NCBI GenBank assembly: GCA_002897115.2
Contig: BCIH01000002.1
Location: 1,741,178-1,805,177, forward strand
Source of the DNA: Prototheca cutis
Lineage: Eukaryota > Chlorophyta > Trebouxiophyceae > Chlorellales > Chlorellaceae
Direction: 5' to 3'
Length of the DNA stretch: 64,000 nucleotides
Position numbers and translations under genes: made by a program. The stretch's first letter is position 1, and the number at the start of each line of letters is the position of its first letter. Below, one piece after another: positions 46,901-59,438 of the stretch. The notes below the pieces were generated by a model. The model was not told the DNA's origin. It searched no databases and saw only the letters and a list, made by a program, of their open reading frames with translations.

Positions 46901-47223
46901 GGTCGCAGGCAGAGTCCAAGCAAAGCATGGTTTCGGTACGTTTCGTGGAAAAGGGTGCCAGATTGCTATGTTGTGCACGACTGGCTGACTGACTGATGTC
47001 TGTTTATCCCTCGTTGGCACTGCTGCCTCTTCCTACAATGCTCCCCCTCCCACCACATGATCCCATGCTCCCCAAAATAAAATGAAACCTATCACAGGAG
47101 GTTCGTCAGGCGGTGAAGCGCATGTTCAGCCGCAAGAGCACGCTGGGTGTGGCGGGCCGAGGCATGGACCTGTCTGCCAGCCCGACGGTCCTCCTCGCCA
47201 CCGCGCCGCCAGTCAGCCCCTGA
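43958..47223 (+). CDS. Serine/threonine protein kinase
   Basis: Starts MGEDDAPTLPPDFFERCSWN at 43958. Kinase motifs fall on successive exons: glycine loop EIGKGKDTVIYSAV across the first intron (donor after 44061, acceptor before 44208), VAIKIYDKQRLAS with the catalytic Lys, NIVELYGAFEDPSHYYIVME, HRDIKLEN split between 44824 and 44978, KIGDFG, GTVEYMAPEV, DIWALGVTLFELVTG, RLPFEGRDKVEI and MLAYDPADRLSAEQLLQHSF. The order fits the CAMK/Aurora-like group. The C-terminal part is Ser/Gln-rich (HIHQQQQQHRVPKSISW) and ends VRQAVKRMFSRKSTLGVAG before a stop at 47221. The intron splitting HRD has a GC donor. Target unknown; the regulatory tail is not a known module. Confidence 0.82.
46258..46310. repeat. 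Imperfect TG repeat with following AGGG repeat in kinase intron
   Basis: TG dinucleotides interrupted by CG and CA units, followed by an AGGG/AGGA run at about 46321-46349, all within an intron of the kinase gene. Confidence 0.9.
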
Positions 47224-47722
47224 AGCGTCATGTCCCTCGTCGCTGTGCAGGAGAGAGCGCTCGCTGTTTGTTTATTTTCATGCACATTATTCGCGACTGG
47301 AACATGAAGCCACCGCGCGACTGCACCCCGCGGGCTTTCCTTCACGCTGTCGCCCCTGCCTGTGGCGCACCACAAAAGCAAAACCCCAAGAAAGGTCAGG
47401 CAGGAAGGACATCTGCCTGGACGCATGCCTGCCAATCCCAGGCTGCCTGTGGAAGCATGCAAACCCCCAACTGTTAAAGAACTTTCTGGATTCAGGAATG
47501 TGTCGACCGGCCCTAAGACAGCACAGGGAGGGAACTTGGTTGGTCCCGAAGGGTTTTTTTTCACTTTTTCCTCGATGACGAAGAAAACAGTGCACCAGCA
47601 CTGGTATCATGGGATGCAAACTCGCTTTCAAAGGCTCAAACACCCATAGTCAAAACTCTTGGGGCACAAGCTGCGGCGCCAGGAAACAACATACGTCCGA
47701 ACTTTCCCGTCCTCAACCATAT
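47224..47722. other. Convergent intergenic region
   Basis: Between the kinase gene and the minus-strand gene ending at 47723. Presumed 3' UTRs; nothing else recognised. Confidence 0.45.
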
Positions 47723-48222
47723 TCATCGGTGCTCCTGACTGGCAGGGCACCACCCTGCAATGCCCCGGTACTCCAGCTCCAGCTGGGCCGCCTGCATCTT
47801 GACGGCCTGGTCCTCGGGCAGCAGCGTCTTGATGCCTCGCTGCAGCTCCACGAGAAACTGGAGCCACACTTCCAGCTCGGCGGCAGTTATCCCACCACGC
47901 AGCGCAGGCCGCCACAGCACCACATCGCAAGTGGCCAGCAGCAGTTCCAGCGTTGCCATGCCCCCAGGCAAGGCAGTTCCAGCGGTGGGGGATTGTTCCG
48001 ATGGCCGTCGTGCCTCGTCGCCGTAATCACCTTCTGGCGGTTCACGTGCTGCAATGGCCATCTGGACCAGTCGCCTGGCCTCGGAAATCCTGTGGGGTGG
48101 GGATTGGCTGATGCGTCTACTATTATGCTCTTGTGCACAGGAGCGATGGCTGTTCTCAGAAACACACACTCCATGCAGCGATGTCGCCCAAGCCGCATCA
48201 AAGGCAGGGTTGAAGTGAACCC

Positions 48223-48280
<58 letters not shown>

Positions 48281-50128
48281 NNNNNNNNNNNNNNNNNNNN
48301 NNNNNNNNNNNNNNNNNNNNNNNNNNCCCCCCCCCCCCCCCCCCCCCCCCCCCGACCATGGCTGCTGGAGCACAGCGCTGGCAGGCCGGCGATATTCTTC
48401 GGCAGTCGCTGGCCACTGCTGCTGCTTCCGCTGTTGCCCCGTCGGTACAAGGGCCTGCAAGACCCCTGCTCCGAGGGCCGCCGTTAACACCGTTCCGGCA
48501 GGGCAGTCTGGGAGCCTGGCCAACAGGCCCAGCACTGCCCAGAAATCTGGAGCCATGGGCAGCAGCATCTTTGCTATTGGCCCAATCATGCAGTGAACAG
48601 GCTCGGAATTGCTGCTGCCCTGTCCTTCACGGTCAACGGCGGCCTCAGGGGAGCCCCCCAAGACACGCAGCGCCGCAGAGAGTGCATCCCCCAGCTCTGG
48701 ATCCAGGGTCGGGCCCGCCGGGTCCCAGTGCAAGAGGCAGCATGCCCGAACCCATGCCTGCAGCGCTGGCGGTGTGTGGGCCGGATCTCGCACACCGTTG
48801 CTGCTTCCCTTCTCCAGCACGGAGATGGAGCATCGGAGGAGGAGCTTGACACCGTACAGCTGTCCCTCATCGACCACCGCCGGGGTCGTGGCGGCACTAG
48901 ACGCACGGCCGTCAGCGCTACAGTCTTCGGCGTTTGAACCGCCAGCACCATCGGTGTCTGGCCGGAAGCCGAGTCGGGCCAGTGCACTCCCAAGGTCTTC
49001 GAGGCTCAAGCTATCCAGCCAGGGACCTAGGCATGTGGATGGCATCGCGGGGGAGTCGTTCTTCTGTCCAGATGTAGTCATAGCACAATGGATTCCCACG
49101 CCTGCTTGCATCCCCGAGCCAAATTCAAAACAGCAAAACATCCCACCAATCGTTACGGCACCAACAATGGCAGCCACTGGCGGCGACACCCACCTCGAAG
49201 GATGGCGCGAGCAGCGGCCGCCTGGACCGAGGCAGTCGGACCACAGACCACGGAATCAAGCAGGGTGGCGGCCCCGCTGTTTGCGTCTGGTGCTGCACCT
49301 GGCTCTTCACGTGCAGTCGGCCCTGGCGACCTGCACAGGTGAGGTCGTGCTGGGTGGGCGGGCATGCAACCAATGTGGTGTGATCTTATCCGCTTTGCAC
49401 CATTGATTCTGTTATCTAGCAGCGACCAGCACCACTGCTACTCGAAGTATCTCACAACCCCGGACAGCAAAACCAGGTCCCACCGCACCAACACGGCTCC
49501 ATCCTCGTCTTTGCCTCCCCAAAATGAATAAACAAAAAGGAATGAATGAAGACGGGCTTGCCTGGCAGTCGGGTCATCTGGCCCCACCAAGAGGGCCAGG
49601 CCCATGACCTCTGCCTGGGACCTGTCGTTGCCAGGAATCTCCAGGCCCAGGGAAGCCGCGGCCTGCCTCAGGGCCTGGCTCCAGGGCTTTGGCACAGCTG
49701 GTTGGCGTCGAGCGCTGGAGCAGCTCAAAGGATAAAGGACTTGCCGAGTGCGGCCCTCTGGCCCCGCCAACTCTGACCTGCCCGCACCCGCGAGCATGGC
49801 CCCTTGCCTCAGCAGTGTCTCATCCACTAGTGACTGGTCTTGTGCAACCCCTCCAGACGTGGCCGTTGCTGCCGCAGCGTCGGCCTGCTCTTGCCGGGCG
49901 CGCCAGGTGTCGTGCAGCTTCACCGCCTCCAGCACCCGGTCTGCCACGGCCAGGCGCTCAGTCACCCTCGCCAGGAAGGGATTTCCATCCCTGTGCAGGG
50001 GGAGAACAGGTGATTACGTCATGTGTGATCCCCGGGGCGTTCCACGCGGGACAGGCGGCAGGGCACCACAACCGATCTGGGCCCTCTTACCCGACACCAT
50101 GCGCGGCGCGCATGGCCACGGTGCTCAT
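47723..50128 (-). CDS. Unidentified helical protein, five exons
   Basis: Exons 50128-50091, 49990-49562, 49330-49194, 49026 to about 48356 and 48089-47723 join in consistent phase, giving roughly 540-560 residues. The start MSTVAMRAAHGVGDGNPFLA runs into ERLAVADRVLEAVKLHDTWR, an amphipathic helix; later parts are Leu/Ala-rich helices (WLDSLSLEDLGSALARLGF, VWLQFLVELQRGIKTLLPED). No membrane segment, signal peptide or known motif. The second intron has a GC donor (AG-GCAAGC) needed to keep phase. The fourth intron contains a poly-G/C tract and an assembly gap. The fold suggests an alpha-helical repeat protein, but I do not assign a family. Confidence 0.55.
48225..48353. other. Poly-C tract with 46-N assembly gap
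   Basis: C run 48225-48280, N 48281-48326, C run 48327-48353. It lies in an intron of the minus-strand gene, where it reads as poly-G. True length unknown. Confidence 0.95.
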
Positions 50129-50785
50129 GGTGATCGCGGAGTCAAAACTATGTTTGTCATGTAACTACCATGTTCTTTACAGTGTTCATCCGTGCTTTTT
50201 GCGTGCACTTGCGACAGCGGAGGGCCGAGTCCGCCAGCCACAGGGCCGTACGTGTCCCGAGCACGGCGCGGAGGCACAAGGTCACAGCAGACAGATTTTC
50301 TGGATAGCAAATATCACAGTTCTACAAGATCGGATCTAGTAACATTTCACCGCGAGAGGCAGTAGTGATTGGCCCCTCGGCTTTTGTGGATTTTTTCTAT
50401 CGGTTTTGGTGCACCACGGAATGAAGGGGTTCCGGGTGGGTGTTCACCCCCCCGCGGGTCGATGCCATCATGAGGCGACGCGTTGGCCGGTGAGATACTC
50501 GAGGCAAAAGGACAATCCCCATCACACGCAACCCTACCGGCTCCAAAAATGTCCTGAAGGAGCACGTCGCCTGTACGTTGCAGTGCACGCAGCCGGGATG
50601 TGGCAATACCCCACTCCCCCCGCAATGATTTGAAATTCCACGCCCTTGACCAAACGATTTTTAAAATGGGGTTGAGCCTATCCCCGCTCATCCAGATCCT
50701 CAGGCTGACATAACTGCCACAGGGCCAGGAAGGGAGTGCATTGTCGTGTTTTGGGTACCATTTCGCTGTCTGGGAATTTTCAGCC
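50129..50785. other. Divergent intergenic region
   Basis: Upstream of the minus gene at 50128 and of the plus gene whose main exon begins at 50942. An open minus frame (50347-50787) shows no motif and is not called. Confidence 0.4.
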
Positions 50786-50941
50786 ATGCAGCGGGGGAGT
50801 ATCGGCGGCCCACAGCGCCGCCCGCACCGTCCAGTGGACGAGGAGCCGGCGCCGAAACGCGAGCGGAGGTGAGAAGCAAGCGGGACCCATTGTCAGGCAA
50901 TGCATAAGCACGTAATTACCCATCCATGTATGGGCTTGCAG

Positions 50942-51589
50942 GGCGGCGAGGGTCTCGATTCCCCGGCACCCGCTTTTGTGCGCAGGTCAACCTCTGGTTA
51001 CGGGCTCCGATCCCTGGCGGTCGATGGGCCCGAGCCCACCATGCTGGCGAGTGCGCCGGCCCCATCCTTTCAGAGCCCTGTTAGGAACACTTTAAAACCG
51101 TCCCAGATCCCGGCAAGCCCATTTGCAAGCGCAGCTGTGTCGAGCCAGGAGGATCCGGCCTTTCTGAGCCCTCCCCCCTCCAAGCCGTCTGGTCGCCATG
51201 CCCATCCAGCGGCACTGCGCACCCCACCCGCGGTGCTGCCCNCCCCCCCCCTGCGCGCCTCCCTGACCTGCACCCTGGGCCACACCCCTTCATTTAGCAG
51301 CTGGATTGCGGACGCCACCTGCGAGGCTTCTGCCTCTGCACCGCCACGTCTGGCTGACGTCATCGCTTGCCTTCCCGGCCGGGCTCGGGCGCCGCTGCGG
51401 GCCCTCACCCCGCCCACCCCCCTGGAACGACTGCTGGCGGACCCGGCCCTGAACGACGCCGACTATGCCCAGCAGGTAGCTGCCTGGGATGCAGCTGAGG
51501 TGGCAGCGGCGGCGGCCGGGGACGAAAACGCGCAGCCCTTAAAGCGCCGCCTCCGCTCATCCACCCGCCCCATCCGGCTCCAATTCTGA
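50942..51589 (+). CDS. Pro/Ser/Ala-rich protein, 5' end unresolved
   Basis: A single long exon after an acceptor at 50940-50941. It encodes GGEGLDSPAPAFVRRSTSGY, then a Pro/Ser-rich disordered region with many SP/TP sites (possible CDK or MAPK targets), then SLTCTLGHTPSFSSWIADAT and ERLLADPALNDADYAQQVAA. It ends basic (LKRRLRSSTRPIRLQF). An upstream exon starting MQRGSIGGPQRRPH at 50786 has a good donor (after 50868), but its phase does not fit this acceptor, so the true start is uncertain. One N at 51242 falls in a codon. Family not recognised; the basic tail and SP sites suggest a nuclear regulated protein, as inference only. Confidence 0.5.
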   Translation, partial: GGEGLDSPAPAFVRRSTSGYGLRSLAVDGPEPTMLASAPAPSFQSPVRNTLKPSQIPASPFASAAVSSQEDPAFLSPPPSKPSGRHAHPAALRTPPAVLPXPPLRASLTCTLGHTPSFSSWIADATCEASASAPPRLADVIACLPGRARAPLRALTPPTPLERLLADPALNDADYAQQVAAWDAAEVAAAAAGDENAQPLKRRLRSSTRPIRLQF

Positions 51590-52000
51590 AGTGACGGTAG
51601 GGGGGGCCTACTGGCAACACAAATTCATTCGCTTGCCCGGATGCTAGCATTTGGGAACTATTAACATCTTCTCCAATCCCTTTCGTTGTATGACCCCACC
51701 CTGCTGTGTGTGCTGCCGCCCGCTTGTGCTCCTGTTTCCGCTGCCCTTCCTTGCATAGGTGTTTCCTGGCCCCACTCACAATGTGCTGCTCTTTCCTCTG
51801 GTGTGCCCCAGCTCCACCACCACCTTGTTTGATACGTACAGCACTTGCCCCGTGGGATTCCCGCGCCAGGCGCCTTGTCATCTGTGCTTTCAATACATTA
51901 AACACAGACTGGACCGTTCAGAGCAGAATAGCTCGTCTCTATGTCCCTGGGGTCACATTGTGCAGGGTAGTAGGTTCCATCAATCACAGTGTCAGTCCAC
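51590..52000. other. Convergent intergenic region
   Basis: Between two converging genes; presumed 3' UTRs. No feature recognised. Confidence 0.45.
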
Positions 52001-53569
52001 TCACCGCCGCCGGCGGACGGCAGCCCGGAGGATCAGCGCCAAGGCCACGGTGCTTCCAGCCACCAGGCCAAATTTGACCAAACGCCGCCGGAGGGGCCGT
52101 TTCTCCGGAACCTCCATGAGCGCCTGGATGTCAATGGGCTCCTCCCATCTTTCACTGCAAGTGCCCACAATTATGTGTGGATGTTTGGTTTTNTGGGGGG
52201 GGGNGNGGGGNGGGGGGGAGACAGGGATGGTCAGTCACACACAGCACATGCCATCTGTGCCCGACTGCCATGGGACCCCTAGCCACGCGTATACGTGGAC
52301 AATTCTCGCAGCAGCAAACCAGGAGCAACTCACCGGATGCCCTGGAGGTGCCCGGCCCCCACGATCGCGACGACCCGCGTGGCCGAAGGCGCCAGCCGCC
52401 GCAGCATGTAGATCATGTACTGGTCCCTTTCGACAAGCAGCGGCTTGACCATGCCCGGGAAGGCCTTGCCAAACTCCAGAATGGCTTCGGTCAATGCATC
52501 GGTCTCCTATGTGTGGGTGTGTGGGTGGGTGTGGGTGGGTGGGAGTTATCTCATTGGTCATATGCTCCAGTGACGCAAGGGCCCCCCCCATAAAAACAGA
52601 ACAAAAAACAGAAGGCATTGTGCCAATCCAAAAGCAGCCTCCTCAGCCAGCCGGTCAACCACCTTCATGGACTCGATCTCTTTCTTCATGTCTTCGGCGT
52701 CCATGCTGCTGAACCCCGCCCAGCTGAGGTGCGCCACCAACCGCGTCTTCTCCCACATGGACAAACCCGCCCAGACTCGGGCCAATGTCACCGACAGCGG
52801 CCGGTCGCCCAGCACCACCTATGATTGCATGTGGACACGTTTGCAGGGCATTATATTGCTGGAAGGCCAGTCGTCATGCCTCCCTACATGCACCCAACCT
52901 CACTGAGATGTGTTCCAGACTACCCCGAGCCCATCCATCAACGTGACCACAGCTGAACAGGGACCGGCTCTCTTTCTCCCAGTCTCCTCAATAGTCCTGG
53001 GCCCCCAGGAATATCCACGCAGACGCACCTGTGCGCCGATACCGCCCGCGGCTCGAAGTGCAGCCCGAAATTCCTCGCCCGGCATGATCTCAAGGCTGGC
53101 GGCCACCTTGGACAACAGCCACGCGTAAATGGCCTGGAAGGGCGTGGCTTTGCCCGACCGAATATCCGCCAGTGCCGCGGCAAAGTCTGGCTCCTGTTGG
53201 ATTGTGCGAGAAGGGGGGGACCTGAACTGGCGCCAGCTGGCAGGCTCTCGGCAGTCCCCACGAACCCATCCGGATTACAACTGCCACATCCCGCTTCTCG
53301 TGGCCACCTACCCTGACTTGCTGCTCGGCCAGTAGGGCCCGTCGCTCCGCGCACAGCTCAAGAAGTACCACCTGGGGCCGGACCCGGGCGATGAGGGCCT
53401 CCGCATCCAGGCAGGACTGCTTGCTGACATGGGCTGTGCCCAGCACAAAAAAGGTGGTGGCCTGGCCCGTGGCGTTCTCTGGGGAGCGGTACTCCAACTG
53501 GGCCAGAGGCTGCGGCAACGGGGCCTCGGCAACCATGTCTGAGTCTGATGGGGATGCGCCGTCCGCCAT
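52001..53569 (-). CDS. TraB-domain protein, tail-anchored
   Basis: Five exons (53569-53312, 53193-53029, 52818-52663, 52506-52334, 52154-52001) join exactly in phase to give 301 residues. The TraB/PrgY domain starts with FFVLGTAHVSKQSCLDAEAL and RPQVVLLELCAERRALL. It continues with GEEFRAALRAAGGIGAQ, VVLGDRPLSVTLARVWAGLS and ERDQYMIYMLRRL, and ends with the second conserved motif VVAIVGAGHLQGI. The C-terminus has a single hydrophobic helix (FGLVAGSTVALALILRAAV) followed by RRRR, a tail anchor of the kind found on mitochondrial or other outer membranes. Animal TRABD and plant relatives have this layout. A chemical activity (metalloprotease-like GxxH) is proposed for the family but unproven. 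Confidence 0.85.
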
Positions 53570-53956
53570 GAGGGTGAGATGTTCCAAGGAACACGAGCCG
53601 GAGAGACAGCTGTGAGCGCCGAGTGACTGTGCCAACGCGTGATCTGAGGGCCTTGCCAATTCCAACGCGCAACAAATTAAAACCAGAGTAATTTCAATGT
53701 ACAGAATATGGAAAATGTGACATGCAACCCCCTGCAGGCGGTAGCTGAGCTGCCCTGGAGACGCGTTCGGGTCTAGGAGCTGCAGGAAAGCGATCCAGGG
53801 AGTGGGTGTTTCCGTACGTCGGTGAGGCTGCTCCCGGCCATCGCGCAGGGGTCCCTGCATGCATGTCGCACGCTCATGCACGCGATCATGCAGCCCAATG
53901 AATACCAAGGAGCTTTGATGCTCTGCTTTGAGGCCATGATGCCTTGAGCACGCGCC
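53570..53956. other. Divergent promoter region, TraB / TFIIIC
   Basis: 387 bases between divergent start codons. Presumably both promoters; no motif I would defend. Confidence 0.45.
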
Positions 53957-54509
53957 ATGGACGACGACTCGGACGAGTATGTCCCCATCCTGGGGGAGGA
54001 GGACTCGGAGGATGACGACATGGGAGCCTTGGGCCTGGCATCGGGCTCGGACAATGAATCTGTGCCCGAGGATGAAGAGCAGTACCTCAGAGGACTGAGC
54101 ACGGGTGTGTGGGAGGGTGCAGTGTGTAAGGGAGTTTGTTTCGTCTTCTTGGCCAGGACCAGCAGCCATGCTCTGCAGTGAGGGAGCACAGGAGCCTTGT
54201 CCACTCCCATTGTTGTCTGTCTGCCGCCATATTGTATGCATGCACATCACTTGTCCCTTGCCAACACTCCATGCAGGGGAGGAGGAGGAAGATGACGAGG
54301 ATGGCGACGGCGGCGGTGAGGGTCGCTCGCTCTTCCGGGACGGTGCCTCACCTGAGGCTCTGCTGAACAGCATGGCACAGTCGGAGGAGGGGTTTGCCAT
54401 GCTAACACGGGCGGGCCACAGAGCAGGACCCAGGACCAGGGCCATGGAGGAGCAGCAGCATCAACACATGGTGAAATTGGGTCTTTGGATGTTAAATACA
54501 TTGAAGGTC

Positions 54510-54540
<31 letters not shown>

Positions 54541-55846
54541 CACAGGTGGGCCTATCACGTGCACAATCTGCTCTCTGTCAGCGTGCATGGATGTGATTTT
54601 GGCCAACGTTGCTTGCTATGGCTGGTGCCTTCGCTCCATACCCACCTGACAAAAAGTGTTGCCGTCCATTCTAAAGGGACAGGCAGCTGACATGGAGTTT
54701 GAGCCGGCCGAGGAGGCGGCTCCTTCTGGAAAGTCGGCGCACTTTGGTCCTAGCGTTGATGATATCTGGTGAGGCACACTCGGCGTTTATCGTTCAGGAG
54801 GCATCGCTGGGTGTGATGGATGGGCTGCGAGTGTGTGCTGGTGTTTCATCAGCAACCTGGTTGAGAAGGAGCAGGAGAGCAGCGACGTCGCACGCCACCT
54901 GCAAAACCCTGGGAATGCAGGAATGCCGAGGGTTCGGAACTGACTGGGGCAAGCGGCTCGCAAGCACGTGGTGTTCGGAAGGGCAAGGGCCGTGGCAGGT
55001 GAGCAGGAGGCCTTTGGGATGGATGGGAATGCTCCCAAAACTCTGTTCACTGCCATTTCATGGGTGACTGACTCTAGCGTCCATTGCCCCCTTGCTATGC
55101 CCAACACCCATCCTCCGCAGGGTGAGGCAGCGGAAGAAGCAGGTGTCGGAGGAGGTGGCCGCCCTGATCAGCCAGGCAAACCTCAATTTTATGAGGAACG
55201 AGTAAGCTAGGTGCCCTGGGAGTGATAATGATTGCCATCGCCTGCTGGTGCACCGGAAAGTTTGCCTGCACCGGCCCTCTTTCTGACCCTGTGCTACCCT
55301 CTGCACTCTTTCCCTGCCTTCCAACTGGCCCTCCAAACAACTTGATGCCCAACATACAACCCACATCCCATTTTAGGAACATTGTGGAAGCAATCGGCAT
55401 GATGATGGAGGTGGTGCGGCAGGAACCGAATCTGCCAGATCCCTACCACCTCTTGGGCATGCTGCATGAGGCAGTCGGCAACCAGAAGAAAGCACTGGAC
55501 TTTTTCATGATTGCCGCACACATCACGGCACAGGTTTTGACGTGTTGATTGTGTGCTGTGCCTGTTTAAAGGTGGTGGGGGAGCCAGGTGTTGACAACGG
55601 GGGTCAACTTTACCCCCCCATCCCAACACACACACACACTCATATGCAGGACGTCGACCTCTGGCGGCGACTGGCCCAGAGTTCGGCAAAGCTGGGGCTG
55701 CTGAAGCAGGCGGCCTACTGCTACACAAACGTCAGTACTGGGGTGGGGATTTTCGGCGCTAACTGGGGATTTGCATGAGGCGCTGGACACGAGTGCACTC
55801 TTGCAGGACCGACGGCGGCAGTGTTAATTGCTGCTGCAGCATCACC

Positions 55847-55888
<42 letters not shown>

Positions 55889-58800
55889 CACACACACATG
55901 CAGGTCTTGAGACGGAACAAGGGTGACGTGCAGTCCCGATTTGAGCGTGCCGTGGTATTTGCTGACCTGGGTCAAACACGCCGCGTACGATGATGGCGGT
56001 GGTGGTACAGAGTGACCTTGAGAATTGGAGTCTTAATGCTGGGTTGGACAGGATGAAGCATTGCAAGAGCACTGGACAGCATGACCCGTTGAAAACTGCC
56101 TGGCAGGAAACACCCCTCCCTTGTTTGTTTCTTTCTTTCTTTCCAACTTTAGCCCATCTCCACGCCCTCACACCAGGCCATCGAGGGGTTGTACGAGGTT
56201 TCGGCAGCAATTCCAGGGCACCCTGAGGTACCCAAGAATCTGGCCCGACTGCACTTTAAGGCTGGAAAGCACGACCTCGCTGTAAAGGTACGGCTGAACA
56301 GTGGTTGGGTGGCTCGTTCTTGTTGGAGCCTGTGCAGAGGATGGCCAGCCGTGGCTGCTTCTGCTGACACTGTAGCCCTGCTCAATGGCTGCTCGGCCCA
56401 CTGCCTTTTGCCCACTCCTCACTGGCGTAAGCAATCAACACCGCAGGAGCTGAGGGAGTTTGTAGCGATGCACCCCGGCAGCGTGGACGCCACCCACGTC
56501 AACATTCTGGCAGAGCTCCACGCCGAAGCCCGGCAGTGGGATGACATGATCCGATTGCTGGATTCAGTCCAAGCCGAGCTGTTCCGGGGCGCAGCCCTGC
56601 CTGCAGACCTCCAGGTCTGATTTGACTGCATGCATGGTTACTGGCATGCACCAGCATTCCCTAATAAAAAGAAAACCCACCTCCAAGCACGATCATAAAA
56701 CCGACACATCCGCCAGGTCAAGCGGGGGACTGCATTCCTCGAGCTGGGCCAAACGGCGGCGGCGCTGTCGGCCCTGGACGCGCTGCTGTCGGAGCCTGCC
56801 GAGGTTTTCGCTGATTTGTACTTGGAAGCCGGCGAGCGGCTGCTGGCGGCAGGCCTAGCCGACGCCGCGTCGCGGTTTCTTTTACCCCTTACCGCCGCAG
56901 GCGATGACAGTGTCGCGCCGCCCGTGGTGGCTGGTTTGCTGGCGGAATGCTATCGGGCCCAGAACGACATCGAAGCGGCAGCACAGTGGGCTGTGACCGC
57001 TGCAGAGGGCACACCCCCAAACGACCCCGGATTTGCGGAAACCGTGCTGCGTGCGGCCCGCACGCTGCGCACACTGGGCCGCGCCGACGAAGCCCAGAAT
57101 GTGCTTGACCGTGCAGAGCAGGAATGTGCTGCTCTGGTGGATGCCTCGGGGCAGGAGCTCGACCCCGCCACTGCCGAAGCGCTGCTGAAGACCAGGGCGA
57201 AATTGTTGGCCGCCGCAGGGCTCACGGTCAGCTTCACTTTTTGGCCTGTTTGATGGCGGGGGATTTTTTTTTGTCATTGTGAGTGGGAAAAGGGGGCCCT
57301 TTCTGTGTTGCATGCCTGTTGTTGCTATGCTCAGTTTGCAAGGAGATTCCATGCATTTTATTGTGTGCCATTGGGAGAAGCAAGGACAAACAAGCAAGCA
57401 CCGCAGGAGCGGTATTTGGATGCGGTCCTGCCGAGCCTTGGAACGACACTCAGGGCACTGGAGGCCGAAGCGCACCGCAGCGCTCCCGACCGCGCCCTGC
57501 ACCGCCGGCTGCTCTGGCTAGGAAAGCGCGGCGGGCCGCCGGCCGCTCGTGGGCGAGCTGATGACACAGCCGCCGCCGGGGACATGTTCCTGGGCCCCGG
57601 GGGCTTGCCGGACCGGCGCAAGGAGCATGTCAAGCAACTCGATGCCCGAGCACAACGCCTTTTGGAAGACGCCCTCGCCGACGCAGAAAGTGAGGGAGAA
57701 GAAGACGAGACCGGAGGTGAATTAGGTGGTGGTTCTTTGGTCATTGCGTGGGCAGATGGGTGGGTGGGTGGGTGGTTGTTCCTGTTGGGCTTGGTGAACG
57801 GAAACCACCACTGCCAGGCCCCGGTGCTCGGACATGCGCGCCCGAACAGCTGACACGACCACCACCACCCGCCAAGCCCATACACTATAAAACAGCCTTC
57901 GTTCCCCTCTTGAACCCCCCAAACAATAAAGGCCGGGGACCAAGGCCTCAGGTGCTGTGGAGTCTGTTGCGGGATGACGACGCCTACCGCCTCCTGATCC
58001 GGGCGGGGCTAGCGCTGTTAGCCGAGCACAGACTGGCCGAAGCCCGGGACCTAGCCGCCGCGAGCCTCGAGGTCTGCGGCCGGCGATGGGGCGCACGGTG
58101 GAAACGAGACGGCGCCAGGCTCCTGGCAGCACGCGCTGACCTTGCGGCTGGAGACCCCACCGCCGCGCTGGGCGCGCTGAGGTTTGCATGCGCGCGCTGG
58201 CCCCTGGCTGCTCAGCCCTGGAACACGTTTGCCCTGTGAGTGTGACGTCGTCATGGTCGTTGTCGGAGCGTGTCGTGGTGTGGGAGTTGAAAATAGTGTG
58301 CTTCCCAAAACCGACAGTCTTGGAATCGACCAAGGCCGATCATTTTCCATGACAGTCCAAACACAGCACCCTGCACCCCCCCCATCCCATACACACAGTT
58401 GTATGGCCGCGGGACCTGGGCCCCGCGCTCGCGGTGCGCTGCGTGTACTGCTGCCACAGCGTGCACGGCACCCGGCTTCGGCGGCGCTCGCCCTGCTGAC
58501 CGGCCACGCGCACGCGGGCATGGGCGCGTGGCGAGAGGCGCTGTCCGATTACCTCCACGCACTACGCGCGGCGCCGGCAGAGCCGCTGGTCCCGCTGTGC
58601 ATCGCCGCGGCCCTCGCGTGTCAGGCATGCGCCAAAGCGGGAAAGCCACGCAGGGCGGCCCTGGCGGCACAGGCGATCGCCTTTGCCCAAGACTATGCAT
58701 GTCTACGCGACGACCGTGAGGTGTGAATGTTTTTTTAAGAGGGGTTGGCGGGTTCGGGGCGTGACGCCTGCAGGCTCTGCTGGAAGCGGGACCGGGGCCC

Positions 58801-59094
58801 TGCCCAATGCCCATGACCGGATCCCTGCCTGGAAGGCCCTTCCACCCTCAACCTCCTCCCGCACAAACACGTATAAAACCAATGCACCCCCAGGAGAGCC
58901 TGTACAACATGGGGCGACTGGCGCAGCAGCTGGGCATGCCGCACCTGGCCGTGCTGAGTTACCGCGCCGTGCTGGAGGGCCCCGGGTCAAAGCACCTGGC
59001 CTTTGAGGCGGCGCACAACTTGGCGCTGGTCTACCGGGCCTCGGGCTCGCCGGGCTTGGCACGAGAAGTCGTGCGCCAGCACCTCACGTTCTAA
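53957..59094 (+). CDS. GTF3C3: TFIIIC subunit, GTF3C3/tau131 type (TPR protein)
   Basis: TPR scaffold of transcription factor TFIIIC, which binds A and B boxes of tRNA genes and recruits TFIIIB; nuclear. Begins MDDDSDEYVPILGEEDSEDD, a very acidic N-terminus typical of the family. Many short exons follow, carrying TPR helices: RQRKKQVSEEVAALISQANL, IVEAIGMMMEVVRQEPNLPD, PYHLLGMLHEAVGNQKKALD, DLWRRLAQSSAKLGLLKQAA, FLELGQTAAALSALDALLSE. The C-terminus matches GTF3C3 closely: LALLTGHAHAGMGAWREALS, PLCIAAALACQACAKAGKPR, then ESLYNMGRLAQQLGMPHLAV and the last helix to VRQHLTF. Stop at 59092. A long Asp/Glu insert sits near 57660-57720. Introns include T-then-G and poly-C tracts. Exon limits not all fixed. 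Confidence 0.88.
54510..54540. repeat. T10G21 homopolymer block in intron
   Basis: T run immediately followed by G run inside a TFIIIC intron, the same arrangement as at 17609-17637. Confidence 0.95.
55848..55886. repeat. Poly-C tract (39) in TFIIIC intron
   Basis: Uninterrupted C run a few bases before a CACACACATGCAG acceptor; probably serves as the polypyrimidine tract. Length in assemblies is unreliable. Confidence 0.95.
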
Positions 59095-59438
59095 AACCTG
59101 GTTTTATTGGTACTGCCCGGGCTTGATGTCGTGCGCCAATCATGCCACACTGCGGTGTAGCACATGGCATCGTTGGTGACAGCACGCGGCACTCGAGCTT
59201 GAGGAGACTGGGTGATACGCAACTGGTTGCATTTATTGCTTTGAACTTGATGATTGCCATGGACCCCCGAACTAGGCGAACCTGTGAGGCAGAAAGGACG
59301 ACCAGCCAGAAGGGGGACAAAGCTCCGTCCATGTACCTTGTGGCCCCCAACAAAGGGCTACCGCCCGTACCTCCCGAGCGGAGACTTTGGTCTAGGTGCT
59401 TGCTCTGGGCCTAAAAAGACAACAGGGGTAAAAATAAT
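59095..59438. other. 3' flank of TFIIIC gene
   Basis: Between the TFIIIC stop and the tRNA-Asp terminator. No coding feature recognised. Confidence 0.5.

Noticed and set aside
50347..50787. Minus-strand gene starting MAENSQTAKWYPK
   Set aside because: No motifs or splice support, and its start overlaps the presumed 5' region of the plus gene; probably chance.
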